Source of the DNA: Agaricus subrufescens
Taxonomy: Eukaryota > Basidiomycota > Agaricomycetes > Agaricales > Agaricaceae
Length of the DNA stretch: 64,000 bases
NCBI GenBank assembly: GCA_029945375.1
Contig: CM057062.1
Coordinates: 310,001 to 374,000, forward strand
Reading direction: 5' to 3'
The notes beneath the pieces are model-generated. The model had not been told where the DNA came from, did not search any database, and worked only from the letters and a program-made list of their open reading frames with translations. The position numbers and the translations under genes are program-made. Shown in pieces: positions 23,327-34,693 of this stretch; position 1 is the first letter of the stretch, and each line of letters opens with the position of its first letter.

Positions 23327-23923
23327 CTATGATTTTGTAGTCTCTGCCTGATTCTGTATCTTGGATTGAATTGCGGAAACAATGTAATTGAGATTCTCCC
23401 TCTTCTTCCCAATTGTCTCCTCCAGAGCATCAAGATTGGTTTTGATATAATCCACTTTGCTGTTGTAGTATTTCACAGCCTGGGGCCGTGTCTGTATCAA
23501 GAAATGAGTCGCGAAAAGGACGCTAAGGTAGGTAGACTTGCCTTTTTGACAAAGTAGCCGGTCCCAATGTCGACGATGACATTGTCAACATCGGAGAGCT
23601 TTCCAGGAACATACAATGAGTTTGTCAACGGAACAAGAATAACCTTGTCTGTCAACGGCGTCAACTGATACCCCTCTCTCCGAATACAACGGAAAACCGA
23701 CCTTTGTTTTGGGGTTTGATTTCGTTGATGTTATCGATGCAAGACTTGAATTTAGCCTGGGCCTGCCTCAGCTGCGCGAACGACGAGGTGAGGTGGCTGA
23801 GTTCCTGCATGAAAGGTCAGTCGCTGCACTGGTTTTGTGGACGAAACTCGCCTCGTCGAGCTGTTTCTTGACGTCGGCCAGCTGGGCGACATCGAGATCG
23901 TTGATGCTGACAGTCTGGGACAT
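23327..23923 (-). CDS. PFD5: Prefoldin subunit 5
   Basis: Alpha-class subunit of the hexameric prefoldin co-chaperone, which passes nascent actin and tubulin to the CCT chaperonin in the cytosol. Exons 23923-23852, 23804-23702, 23648-23542 and 23491-23327 give 148 residues, near the family norm of about 150-160. The layout is coiled coil, beta hairpin, coiled coil: residues 20-55 (SHLTSSFAQLRQAQAKFKSC), then KVILVPLTNSLYVPGKL and VIVDIGTGYFVKK, then TRPQAVKYYNSKVDYIKTNL. Introns 1 and 3 seem to begin with GC, not GT: GAG|GCGAGT and AAG|GCAAGT, the second being the textbook GC-donor sequence. With GT donors neither junction stays in frame and on-family. It is divergent from the DENND11-like gene across 83 bp. 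Confidence 0.92.
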
Positions 23924-24006
23924 GGCAGATCACCGCAGCGCATGTCACGCTCACGTCACGTATATGTCACCGGAAGCGTGACACTGGAGTCCTCCTCCGC
24001 CCACGG
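23924..24006. promoter_or_regulatory. Bidirectional promoter of prefoldin 5 and DENND11-like gene
   Basis: Only 83 bp separate the two divergent start codons, so the core promoter and both 5' leaders must lie within it or reach into the genes. It contains two close tcacgt copies (acgctcacgtcacg near 23946-23960), possible CRE/E-box-like sites. No TATA box is evident. Confidence 0.6.
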
Positions 24007-26079
24007 ATGTCTGTGCCCGCCGGTGGCGACTGTCCCCGCGATCTCGGTCGGTTTTTATTGCCTGTTTTTGGCCTGTACTCACCTGTTCTGCAGTGGCTAT
24101 CTTTCACGCCTCGTTCCATCCAACACAGGGTAATGTTGTCGACTGGTCGCTTAAAGCAAGTGATGGTGAGCTAAAAATCCAAACCCTTTTCCTGGACCTA
24201 CTCATCGCATTGGCTGCTAGATCTGAGTTTGGATCATCTCGAATTCAGCGCTTTGCCCAGTGGCCTACATCTGGTAGAACAGGACGTCGTGTATGGATTT
24301 CTCGTTCTCTGGTCCGTTCGGATTTTCTCTAACTTTCAAATATGTAAAGGTACTTTACAAAGGACGGCCAACACGGCGTATGTATATTTCGGCGACGGAA
24401 AACTACAGAAGAAGGCCACCGCGGTTTCAGGCTCACATCCCTCGGTATCCTCCTAGCCAAGTCCCGCAGACCCCGTCCATGGCGGCACGTTGCTGACTTG
24501 AAGCAACTCACGACCACGCTATACTCCCTCGTAGAGTCCTCTGGGAAACTACAACTCACCGGAAGCGATTGGGACCCAGCAAAGGCATTCTTTGAAGAAC
24601 GCCAAATTAGGGATGTTGACCTTGGAGGTGCCGGCGATTGGAACGGTTGGAGTCAGGAATTCGATCTTGCACGTGGTTCTTTCTGCTGTTCTTCGATAGC
24701 TCCCTGACCGTCGAGTTGTAGATGAAGGCCAGTCCCAATCTGTTGAACACCCCTACGGTCCACCTATCACATATGCTACGCATCCTCGGCCCCTCGTCAT
24801 TAACCCTATTCAAACACGTACTTGGACGGAAACGGATACTTATTTATACCCTGCCTCCTGTTGAGGCAGCGTGCATCTTATGCCAGGCCGCTGCCGACAT
24901 GTGCTACGAAGCACAGGTTACCGCGGATGGGAGCCAGCTGAGAGGCCGCAACAAAGAGCCTACTTCTGTGCTAGGAATGGTTACTCTAACCGATCTCGAC
25001 CGACTGAATGCCGAATCACAAACTGGTCGTGGATGGATTGCGTGTACAACAGACGCTATTTTTCTCGAAAAACCTTCGTATTACGACCTTATTATCGACT
25101 TGACGACTTCGACGCCCAACAAATACACAAGACCTACCTTTTATTCCTCAAAGCCTATCACACCGCAGCAAAGCAATCCAAAGGCGCCGACCCACCGCCT
25201 TTCAACTATCCGCTTCGCATGGAGCGACGTCCCATTGGTATGGAATCCCTTGACTTTCCGCTTCCAGTCCTCCATTCTGATTCACCATTTTCTTAGTGGA
25301 ACGAGATCGAGCGGATTCTTAACCTTGATGCGGATCAATCATCTCGTCATGCGTGCTGCGGCCCATCCCCTTTGGATTCGCCTACGAAATCGAAATTTGT
25401 ATCCACGTGGACGGATGCGTGGCGAGTGTACGAGGATGTTTGTATAGTCTGCGCCGGGCTTTGGATGGGTTCATGGCGTGGAAACTCTACGCAGTCGTAT
25501 TCATCTGCCAATGGACCAGAGAACTGGGGTGCCATTCATCTAGAAGGGGATGACGATTTGACTATGAGTGGAAGCTACGTTCGGAATGTGGGTATGGGTA
25601 TCGAAGGGGGACCGATACCGACGTCAAGTGGGGGTATTGGGAATACACCTTCCTCTCTCAAACCTCAGCATCATCGATTAAACTCGTCATCAAGGTCGAC
25701 TATCAAAAGTGCAAAACGTAGATCACGTCAAGCTTCGCAAGAAGATCAACCTCAGCAAAGACAAAATGACGACGACGACGATGATAGTAGTCGACTTTTA
25801 ACGATGATGTCACTACTTCAAGTATTCCGGGCGCATATATCTTTCCAGCTCGCTGTTCTTGAATCGTTTCTTCCGAAGGGGATATCGAATCTTGGATATG
25901 AGGCTGATCATACCTTGTATTTGACTCCGAAGGATATACTTGCGTTTGAGCTGGGGCCGTTGAGTGGATTTGATGCGAGGTATTTGGAGTGGTTGGTGGA
26001 GGAATATGCTAGTGGGACTAAACTCGTTGTTAAACGAAGTTGGAGGGATTTCTTTGGTGCGATTTTTGGATACAGTTGA
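24007..26079 (+). CDS. DENND11/LCHN-like protein (DUF2347 family)
   Basis: Member of the DENN-related LCHN family, relatives of Rab GEFs in membrane traffic; the exact role in fungi is unclear. Exons 24007-24046, 24094-24165, 24221-24290, 24350-24668, 24722-25237 and 25297-26079 would encode about 599 residues. Markers in order are HPTQGNVVDW, LEFSALPSGLHLVEQDVVYF, GHRGFRLTSLGILLAKSR, ILGPSSLTLFKHVLGRKRI with LIYTLPPVEAACILCQ, GRGWIACTTDAIFLEKPSYY with DLIIDLTTS, and a C-terminal YLEWLVEEYASGTKLVVKR. A disordered Ser/Asp-rich insert lies at about residues 440-480. The intron after exon 4 is a problem: the on-family frames on both sides join only if its donor is GC (CTT|GCACGT) or if there is a one-base error. 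The nearest GT donor gives the wrong phase. Confidence 0.85.
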
Positions 26080-26498
26080 TGATGATGATTACGATGATGA
26101 TGATAACGATTTCTTAAAACCGAGAGGAGGAAGGTAATTCTCAATGGTTTTTTTTTTTCTTGGTTTCAGTTTTTTTGTTTTCTTGCGATATCTTTCTTGA
26201 ACGTCTGTATTGTGTCACTCCTTTTTTCTTTCTTTCTTCTTTTTTTAATTTGCTGTTCGTAAGTGCGAAAGGACTTCGGGTAGTAGTGGTAGATGGTATG
26301 TATGTATCTGGGCGTAAAGTCCTGCGTTTTATGTATGTTGTAATTTATACCCGGAGTCTTTGACGTCAGCAGCAAATTTTTTGAGTTGAATAAATGAGAA
26401 GGTGGGAACCGTTTTCCGTGTTCATACCTTCAGATTGCACAACTAGTGATTTCGCATATCCACATTCGTTTGAATCAAATGATCAACTGTTTGTTATC
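26080..26498. other. 3' flank of DENND11-like gene
   Basis: Contains a GAT-rich stretch, then pyrimidine-rich DNA (26148-26250), consistent with a 3' untranslated region and terminator, ending at the transposon insertion site. No gene. Confidence 0.45.
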
Positions 26499-26506
26499 AA
26501 GTACGC
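26499..26506. repeat. Left target-site duplication of KDZ element (aagtacgc)
   Basis: The octamer aagtacgc occurs here and at 41271-41278, immediately outside the inverted termini. An 8-bp duplication is what I recall for Zisupton/KDZ-type insertions. The c before it also matches, so nine bases are shared. Confidence 0.75.
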
Positions 26507-26597
26507 GCATAGGTGATGGTTGAAATACGCATGAGCATCACACACCCGGTTGTCACAACTCCTCACGCGGGGTCGTGTGTCTGACTCTCACGGCCCC
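26507..26597 (+). repeat. Left terminal inverted repeat
   Basis: The inner 52 bp (from ccggttgtcacaactcct to ctctcacggcccc) is the reverse complement of 41178-41229 with one mismatch. The outer 40 bp aligns with gaps (for example tacgcatgagc against gacgcataagc). A conserved inner part with a looser tip may mean the inner block is the transposase binding site. Confidence 0.85.
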
Positions 26598-26639
26598 TAC
26601 ACATTGATAAGGATAATGTAATTAATTAATGGTACCAGA

Positions 26640-28990
26640 GTACTGTGGTACAGTACTCTTAACATAATCATACTCTCTCTGTGGTGGGGACAACAGTATC
26701 ATTGTACTGTATCTCTTCATGGGCAGAGAGTACAATGATACTCTCAGTGTAAGGATGTAATACCATTACTCTCAGTGCAAGGACATGACAGTACTATGAT
26801 ATTGTTATCCCTCAACTCAGAGAGTATGAGTATACTCTCTCTAGTAGGCAATGGCAGTATCATGGTACTATGTAACAGTACCATGATATTGTCACCTTGC
26901 AACACAGAGAGTCTCCCTGACAGGAGACAACAGTATTATTGTACTGTGTGTCGTCATAGGCAGAGAGTACAATTGTACTCTCAGTGCCACAATGTGACAG
27001 TATTATGATATTGTTGTCTTTCAATGCAGAGAGTATAATTATACTCTCCATAGCAGAAGACAGCAGTATTATTGTACTGCATCTTGTCATAGGCAGAGAG
27101 TACAATTGTACTCTCAGTGCCACAATGTGACAGTATTATGATATTGTTGTCTTTCAATGCAGAGAGTATAATTATACTCTCCGTAGCAGGAGACAACAGT
27201 ATTATTGTACTGTGTCTTGTCATAGGCAGAGAGTACAATTGTACTCTCAGTGCCACAATGTGACAGTATTATGATATTGTTGTCCTTCAACACAGAGAGT
27301 ATAATTATACTCTCCGTAGCAGGAGACAACAGTATTATTGTACTGTGTCTTGTCATAGGCAGAGAGTACAATTGTACTCTCAGTGCAACAATGTGAGAGT
27401 ATCATGATATTGTTGTCCTTCAACACAGAGAGTATAATTATACTCTCTGTAGTATGAGACAACAGTATTATTGTACTGTGTCTTGTCATAGGCAGGAAGT
27501 ACAATTGTACTCTCAGTGCCACAATGTGACAGTATTATGATATTGTTGTCTTTCAATGCAGAGAGTATAATTATACTCTCTGTGGTATGAGACAACAGTA
27601 TTACTATACTGTGTCTTGTCATAGGCAGAGAGTACAATTGTACTCTCAGTGCCACAGTGTGACAGTATTATGATATTATTGTCCTTCAATGCAGAGAGTA
27701 TAATTATACTCTCGATAGCAGGAGGCAACAGTATTATTGTACTGCATCTGGTCATAGGCAGAGAGTACAATTGTACTCTCAGTGCAACAATGTGAGAGTA
27801 TCATGATATTGTTGTCCTTCCACACAGAGAGTATAATTATACTCTCCATAGCTGGAGACAACAGTATTATTGTACTGCATCTTGTCATAGGCAGAGAGTA
27901 CAATTGTACTCTCAGTGCCACAATGTGACAGTATTATGATATTGTTGTCTTTCAATGCAGAGAGTATAATTATACTCTCCATAGCAGAAGACAGCAGTAT
28001 TATTGTACTGCATCTTGTCATAGGCAGAGAGTACAATTGTACTCTCAGTGCCACAATGTGACAGTATTATGATATTGTTGTCCTTCAACACAGAGAGTAT
28101 AATTATACTCTCCGTAGCAGGAGACAACAGTATTATTGTACTGTGTCTTGTCATAGGCAGAGAGTACAATTGTACTCTCAGTGCCACAATGTGACAGTAT
28201 TATGATATTGTTGTCTTTCAATGCAGAGAGTATAATTATACTCTCCGTAGCAGGAGACAACAGTATTATTGTACTGTGTCTTGTCATAGGCAGAGAGTAC
28301 AATTGTACTCTCAGTGCAACAATGTGAGAGTATCATGATATTGTTGTCCTTCAACACAGAGAGTATAATTATGCTCTCCATAGCAGGAGGCAACAGTATT
28401 ATTGTACTGCATCTTGTCATAGGCAGAGAGTACAATTGTACTCTCTGCGCAACAATGTGAGAGTATCATGATATTGTTGTCTTTCAATGCAGAGAGTATA
28501 ATTATACTCTCTGTGGTATGAGACAACAGTATTACTATACTGTGTCTTGTCATAGGCAGAGAGTACAATTGTACTCTCAGTGCCACAATGTGACAGTATT
28601 ATGATATTGTTGTCTTTCAATGCAGAGAGTATAATTATACTCTCCGTAGCAGAAGACAGCAGTATTACTGTACTGTGTCTTGTCATAGGCAGAGAGTACA
28701 ATTGTACTCTCAGTGCCACAATGTGACAGTATTATGATATTGTTGTCTTTCAATGCAGAGAGTATAATTATACTCTCCGTAGCAGGAGACAACAGTATTA
28801 TTGTACTGTGTCTTGTCATAGGCAGAGAGTACAACTGTACTCTCAGTGCAGCAATGTGAGAGTATCATGATATTGTTGTCCTTCAACACAGAGAGTATAA
28901 TTATACTCTCCATAGCTGGAGACAACATTATTACTATACTGTGTCTTGTCATAGGCAGGAAGTACAATTGTACTCTCAATGCAGTATCAT
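26640..28990. repeat. Left subterminal array of 133-bp palindrome-rich repeats
   Basis: From about 26990 to 28985 the sequence repeats every 133 bp, some 15 copies; 26640-26990 holds more diverged relatives. Each unit contains four dyads: the perfect palindromes agagtacaattgtactct and agagtataattatactct, plus imperfect ones at cagtattattgtactg and agtatcatgatattgt. A unit is not a multiple of three, and each yields a short minus-strand frame that ends in the next unit; these are by-products of repetition, not genes. Units differ by a few point changes and form sub-types, which suggests unequal crossing-over. Likely roles are transposase binding sites or a hairpin-forming, small-RNA-producing region. 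Confidence 0.93.
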
Positions 28991-29052
28991 GATATTGTCA
29001 CCATTCAAACTAACCAAAGACATAGAATACATATAACAAATGTGTATATATT

Positions 29053-32000
29053 TTACAACCTCAAGATTTTAAGGCGGTTCCAAATTGAAAGAAAGACTGA
29101 TGTATACAAAATTGCTCTATCTTGACCCATGTAACGAAGAGATTTACGAATTTTTGAGAGACCACCATTTCCACATTCTGCTGCACTTGAATTGATTCTA
29201 CCAAGCACTGGTTGTGTCTGAGCATGTGTTTTGAGAAAAAATGCAGTAGAACACCGTGTATGACCTAGTGCATGGAAGTCATCAATGAGGAAAGTGGTGT
29301 CTGCAAAGAACTCGGGTTCTCTTGCTCTGCAGTATGGTGCCAATTGACATGCAAAGTCATAAATCACATACTTTGGAGCCTTGGGCCAACGTGTAACAAG
29401 AGCTGAAAAAACATCATTGCGGCCCTCACTTTCAGGAATAAAATGAAAGCCATAGCAAACAGTGTGGGTGCACCATGCAGCCATTATCCCTCCTGTCAGC
29501 CTTTTCTCACCATATTCATTGTAAAACTTGTTACACAAACCACCTCGCTCCTTGGGCTCTCTTGAAACATCACTTGGCATATTTGGATATTGAGGTCGAT
29601 GTCGTATTTGTGGAAAGCTATACTTGCAGCCACTCTAATAACAAAAATCAGAATGCCAATATAGTCTCAAAACAGTAATAAAAAAACCTTTTTCCAACCA
29701 CCATCAACAATAACATCACAATCAACTTGAATTGGAAGGGGCCCATCATGATTGATAGAATTGTAGAGGACATCTTCAACTCTTTTCCTGATCCATTCGA
29801 AAGCCACCAGCAGTTCACTTGAGAACTGGTTATCGTGAGTCCACTGATAATTAGCTAGGTGATAGAGTGAAGGAATTGGTGAAAGTTTGTGCAAGGTAGC
29901 GTGAGATGGAGTGTCGAGAAAAGATTGTAGAGCTTTCAATCCTGGTTGATTAACCACCTGCAGGCATGACTCATTTGCTGCAATCTGATCATAAGTTAGA
30001 TAACATACATCACAAAAACTAAAATAGAAAACCTTACCTGCAAGAAAAACTTTCGAACCTCAACTGCAGGCTCACCCTTCATCTTAAGTTGCCAAGAACC
30101 ATAATAGTGGACCAAAAGATGCTTTAAACCTTCACATTTTTCACCAATCAGTTGAATTGCTTCTTCAACCTCACGAAGTTTTTGAATTGTTGTATCAATG
30201 ATACTCATATCGATCGTTGGATCAATTTCTGCCTATGTTTCATGTTCAAAACAAGCCCCAAAAATGAAATTAAAAGACTTACATTGTTATTCTTGGAGAG
30301 TACATTCTGAAGAGAAAGAGGTGCACCCATTACGGATGAAAGTAACTTCCTCAAATGAACAGTTTCAATAAAGGATTGGTTTTTCGGATAATGGCGGTCC
30401 CGAACAAGAGCATCGCGATGTTTCGAAGTGGGTGGGTAAATTGAATCTAGAACCTGCTTTTTGTTATAGGCCAACGTAACTCCATCCCAGATCACTGTCT
30501 CCGGAGTAGGCCCACATCGGGGGCATACCAAGTCATTAGAAAAATCAAGCAACTCCACATATCCAAACCACACACGCCGAAACACAGATTCCTCAACAAA
30601 TGAAGGTGCTGCAGGTCTGGACCATTTGTGGTATCTTCTAACGACGAGTTTGATCCATGCACTGAATGGGGTTTCTGATGAAGTGAAGGCAGAAGTATAC
30701 TCGTCGAGCAGATCATGGGAAAAGAGCAGTGTGTTGTTGTAGTTTAAAATACCAAGTTCACGGCAGTCGGGCCCTATAGCTTTGCTTGGATAACGAAGGG
30801 ATAGGCAATTAGGGCATTTCTGAAGTTGGATATGAGTCGAGAGAGGTCGGAGTAATGTAAATACAGTGCATGGTTTCACAAAGACATCCGAGCCTGGAAT
30901 AAACGGATGGCCACACTTGCAGCGACCGGCCTGTGTCAATGGAATAAGATTTGGTATGCTTTCGACTGGCGGAGGCTCCTGGTAAAGCACACGATCTGAT
31001 GGCAGGCGCGCCCAGTCGGACACCATCAGAGGTAAATGCGAGACACAAGTATGGCTGCCCTTAGTAGCCAACGAGTGAACGGGTTCTGACAACTTTCAGC
31101 ATACCATGTTTGACGAGTTATATCCTGAGTCTCACCTGTTACGACGATACTGTAGTCATGGCCTCCGTGGTTCGCCGTGAGAAGTTGGCCTAGGTAAACC
31201 TGGCACTTCGCTATATGCGCGCAGTGGTTGCTTCCATCTCGCGAGCATCTCCAGTTCCCAAACCCTGTATCGGCACCCACATAGGACACCACAGCTCTGT
31301 TCTTCGCTATGGAAGGCAAACCCTCAACACAAACTGAGAAGAGGTTGATCCAGCCGTCGTCGACAACATCCCTCCATAACAATATCACGGGTTCGATTGG
31401 ACCTTCGTATTCCAATAAGACATCGTAAGCCCAACAAGAAAACGGCACAAACCTTCTGGAATCAAGCTATTCAACGGTCCCTCTTCACTCAGGTAACGTT
31501 GGTGAACGCATTTCCCTTTTTCTTTTGCGGCGGGACAGTGACATACGGGAAAGACGTCCCCGCTCTCGCTTCGATCCATCTGAACATGATACCAGTATTG
31601 CTGGGGACTAGTCAGTATAAGGAACAGGATGCAGGTGTGCACACTCACCGTTCTCTTTGCCGATTTGGAATCCCAACCTGTAACCACATAGAGTTCCGGA
31701 GCCAGTTGGTAGAAGGGTATCGCCTCCGCCATTACAGCTTCGGCGAAAAGTTCGTAAGCATCCGTGGTGACGCTTTCGTCCGGTGGTGAGAGTATCCCCT
31801 CGGGACCCAACTCCCAACTTTCTATCTCATTGTCGGGAGAGTCCAGGAATAACGCCCCCCCAGCATCTTCATAGCTACCTTCCGTATGCGAATCAGGCAA
31901 CACTCTGGCTGGCCTCTGCACAACTTCCGCCACGATGGTCCGATTGGAGGGCTCCCGTGCGTCAGACGATGGCCTTGAACGAATGGAAACGTGTAGGCGC

Positions 32001-32137
32001 CGCTTCTTCTGAGGTGAAGGATTTGGCATGGTTTCTGGTGGCACTGCAGTACTGATTGGTACATCAGGAGGACGTTGAAGCGTTATATGAACGCTAGGAG
32101 GAGGCGTCATGAGGCGAGGAAGTTTTGAGCCAGGCAT
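29053..32137 (-). CDS. KDZ transposase with SWIM-like and Cys-cluster domains
   Basis: Catalyses cut-and-paste movement of the surrounding element. Seven exons (32137-31649, 31600-31453, 31402-31136, 31085-30283, 30232-30038, 29984-29688, 29634-29053) join in phase to 926 residues. The N-terminal 120 residues are basic, Pro/Ser-rich and disordered. A SWIM-like zinc motif follows (C183-H-C185 and C194-V-H196), then NWRCSRDGSNHCAHIAKC and GRCKCGHPF...CPNC, the cysteine clusters typical of basidiomycete KDZ proteins. CPRCGPTPETVIWDGVTLAY leads into the KDZ catalytic core at about 640-926. Candidate RNase H-fold acidic residues are D826 (IYDFACQL), D851/D852 (IDDFHALGHTRC) and E886 (NSSAAECGNGG). 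No stop or frameshift interrupts it. The start is the first in-frame ATG; the frame is open 17 codons farther upstream without an ATG. Confidence 0.92.
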
Positions 32138-32259
32138 ATCACTGAGGGAAGATGAGATGCTTCTACGTGGCAACCGTGCCGAAACCACAGTACTCAGATA
32201 CTCAACTCCTTTTACAGCTGACTATCTAATTCAAAGTTCTATACTTCACGTCACCTTGC
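32138..32259. promoter_or_regulatory. Divergent promoter between transposase and Cys-cluster gene
   Basis: 122 bp separate the minus-strand transposase start from the proposed plus-strand start at 32260, so one control region probably drives both genes. No TATA box or known site is obvious. Confidence 0.45.
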
Positions 32260-33484
32260 ATGGCACCCGCTCGGAACAAAAGATCGAGCCAACGTCCCAG
32301 ACCAACTCAAGTGGCACCGTTACCGTCAACTCGGGCGCCCTGACGATGCCACAAGTGCCCCGGTATGCCGTTAAAGTCGACGTGTGGCTGTTCGAAGCGA
32401 CACGTCATTGCCCCCGGTGCTGAGGTCCGTCGCATTAAATCTTGTTTGTAACCCCCCTGATTCCTTCCTCGCGTAATCAGAGCAATGGTGCGGTCAGTGT
32501 CAGCGCCCTGACCGTTCTGCCAGTTGGGACTGTGTCGATTCCTGTGCGTGGTAGCCCCTGAAATATTGTAACAATAGACTTATTCAGGTCGTAGGAAACC
32601 TTACCTACGAGTGTTGGTCCTCTGCCACCATCACTCGAGAATCCTCAAATTTGGAGGCATACCGCCACGGAACCCAACGCTGCCGCCACTAATCACCTGG
32701 ACGTCATCGATCCGGCTCTGTTGGAGCAATCAGATACATCGCGTGCCAGCCCGGTGGCTGAGGTGGGAGAGCTCGAGAATGAAAATGCAGATTGGGCAGA
32801 CGAAGGCCGCGAACAGGACGCAGTGCAGCAGGGCAGAGTTACCCGGCTTACCACTAGGGAGAAAGCCGCCAAGTTTGGTATTGTCGATGGTGTGATGAGA
32901 GGCAACACGGTTCACAGTGAGTTGTGGTATCTTTTCATCCGTATAGAAGGCTTATTATGTATTGTAGGAATAGTGCGACAGAACGAAAAACGACAACCTC
33001 TCACCGATGCTTCAGCCGCGACCACAAGATACAATCGCGAGTTACCTTTAATTATCTCCCGAGTTAGACTACATTTTCTTTGCATAGCATGATGCAACCT
33101 TTGACATACTTTGACGACCAGGCTGAAAGGCTGGCGCTTGAGACCGACGCTTACGTCCTGGTCCTGGCACAACAAGCAACGGGATCTTCGGCTGCCATCC
33201 ACTTTGCCTCCGACCGAATGAGGAGGGACGCGTTTGACCAATGCGGACACCTCGTGAATCAATTTCAATCCTTAATGACGCAACTGGTCATTGCCAAACG
33301 GACAACCGCATTTGCTCTCGCTCAGAACCTCAAAGCTGCGGAAAGGGCGCGGGCAGAGGCAGAGGAAAGGCTCGTGGAGAGGGAGAATGTTTTTGCGAAT
33401 ACTGAAGCGGTGTTGGTGGCATCGGAGAGCGCCAACCAGACATTACTGGCAGAGTTAGAGGCCCTTAAAAATAGTAAATCCTAG
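32260..33484 (+). CDS. Transposon-borne Cys-cluster/coiled-coil protein
   Basis: I do not recognise the family. A five-exon model (32260-32310, 32356-32424, 32483-32550, 32612-32926, 33088-33484) gives 299 residues. After a basic N-terminus (MAPARNKRSSQRPRP) comes a cysteine cluster: C18, C27-G-C29, W-C43-x2-C46, C57, C61 and C63, a likely zinc-binding fold. A Pro-rich linker, an acidic stretch (VGELENENADWADEG) and TTREKAAKFGIVDGVM follow. The C-terminal exon is a heptad-like coiled coil rich in Ala, Glu and Arg (LKAAERARAEAEERLVEREN). The C-terminal 240 residues are convincing; the first three short exons rest on splice phase and cysteine spacing alone. Its place inside the element and its divergent promoter with the transposase suggest a DNA- or transposase-binding partner. 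Confidence 0.6.
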
Positions 33485-33754
33485 AGCCCTCACCGTATCA
33501 ATTAGCATGATCTAATCACTTGGTATCTGATATTTATATACATCATGCTATTCGTGCCATTTCTAATCATGTGCTCTATCGACTATGTCTTTCTATTCTT
33601 GCTCATATGAACACTCAATGATATGGAATGCGCGATCAGTACTACTTAGGCTCTACCATATCATTGTTTACTTGAAATAACAATAGAATGTCTATTTTCG
33701 AGAAGGCAGACTTATCTTATTGATGGACATTGACTTGATCGCAAATGACAGTGA

Positions 33755-33954
33755 GAATGGGGTGTGTGATTGTGTATTTCATTGTCGTTTATTGAGATTA
33801 GTGATAGGGACTCAAGGAGATCCGTAAGATCTCGTGCGTGGTATTAGAAGTGATGAATGGGGTGTGTGATTGCGTACTTCATTGTTGTTGATTGAGATTA
33901 GTGATAGGAATTCAAGGAGATCCGTAAGATCTCGTGCGTGGTATTAGAAGTGAA
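33755..33954. repeat. 100-bp tandem duplication
   Basis: Two copies start at 33755 and 33855 (gaatggggtgtgtgattg), differing by only a few substitutions across 100 bp. Each contains the short dyad agatccgtaagatct. It is a recent local duplication inside the element. Confidence 0.85.
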
Positions 33955-34693
33955 GTCAGCAATCGACAAGCAGCACTTCAAACCCGGGTCAGTCGTCTAT
34001 GCTTAGAACAGCGATGGTAGGCGCACTGCACGACCTTTGCCAAGAGCCCGAGCAGATGCTCTAGCAACATACGGATGACTCGACATTTTTAAGGGAGCGA
34101 TCGGCGTTATATGGTCAATAATATAAGCAACCGACAGGGCGGCTGCCACTATAACTTGGTGGTTCAATCATCGAGTATGCGCTCACTAGTGTGTCGGTAC
34201 ACACGTGTATTGACCGATGGTATTTCTAGTCATGGTGTACTGTTGTGCGGCTGCTTCGGATAACGATAACTAGGAGGCTGTATATGGGAATAAGGGGTGA
34301 GGCTCGAAAAGATGGAACTTACGAACCGATGCGTAGTAGTAAATTCGTAGCAGGCAAAAACTTATCAGGGTGCGCCTACAAATGGCTGATCTGCGGTGCT
34401 TGTACACTGAAATTCAACGAAATAAATCTTCAAGGAAAGGAAGAGGAAAGGGTGTCGCTATCGGTGTATCAACATGACCTCGCGCGAGGACCGCGGAGTA
34501 ATAACGTGTATTGTTGGAGGGATAGTAGACCTTGCATAGTTATCATAACCCTAACCCATTGGCAAGAGAAAGTATCACAGTATCATAAAGACATGCGAAG
34601 TTACAGCACACGATACACATTGGTAGAAGATGACACATAATTATTTGACTTGATACAGGCAATCGTACTTATGAAATGATAACTATCTACAAA

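Noticed and set aside
26860..28979. A ladder of 85-100 codon open frames on the minus strand
   Set aside because: They repeat every 133 bp, the same period as the palindromic array, and end in the next unit because 133 is not a multiple of three. They are by-products of the repeat, not genes.
26640..28990. CRISPR-like array
   Set aside because: Units are contiguous with no unique spacers, the sequence is eukaryotic and the array sits at a transposon end.
32109..32423. 104-codon plus-strand frame over the transposase start
   Set aside because: Mostly antisense to the transposase N-terminus; the Cys-cluster model in another frame explains the downstream exons better.
34245..34640. 131-codon plus-strand frame in the transposon
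   Set aside because: No recognisable domain or splice partners, and the surrounding sequence looks non-coding.
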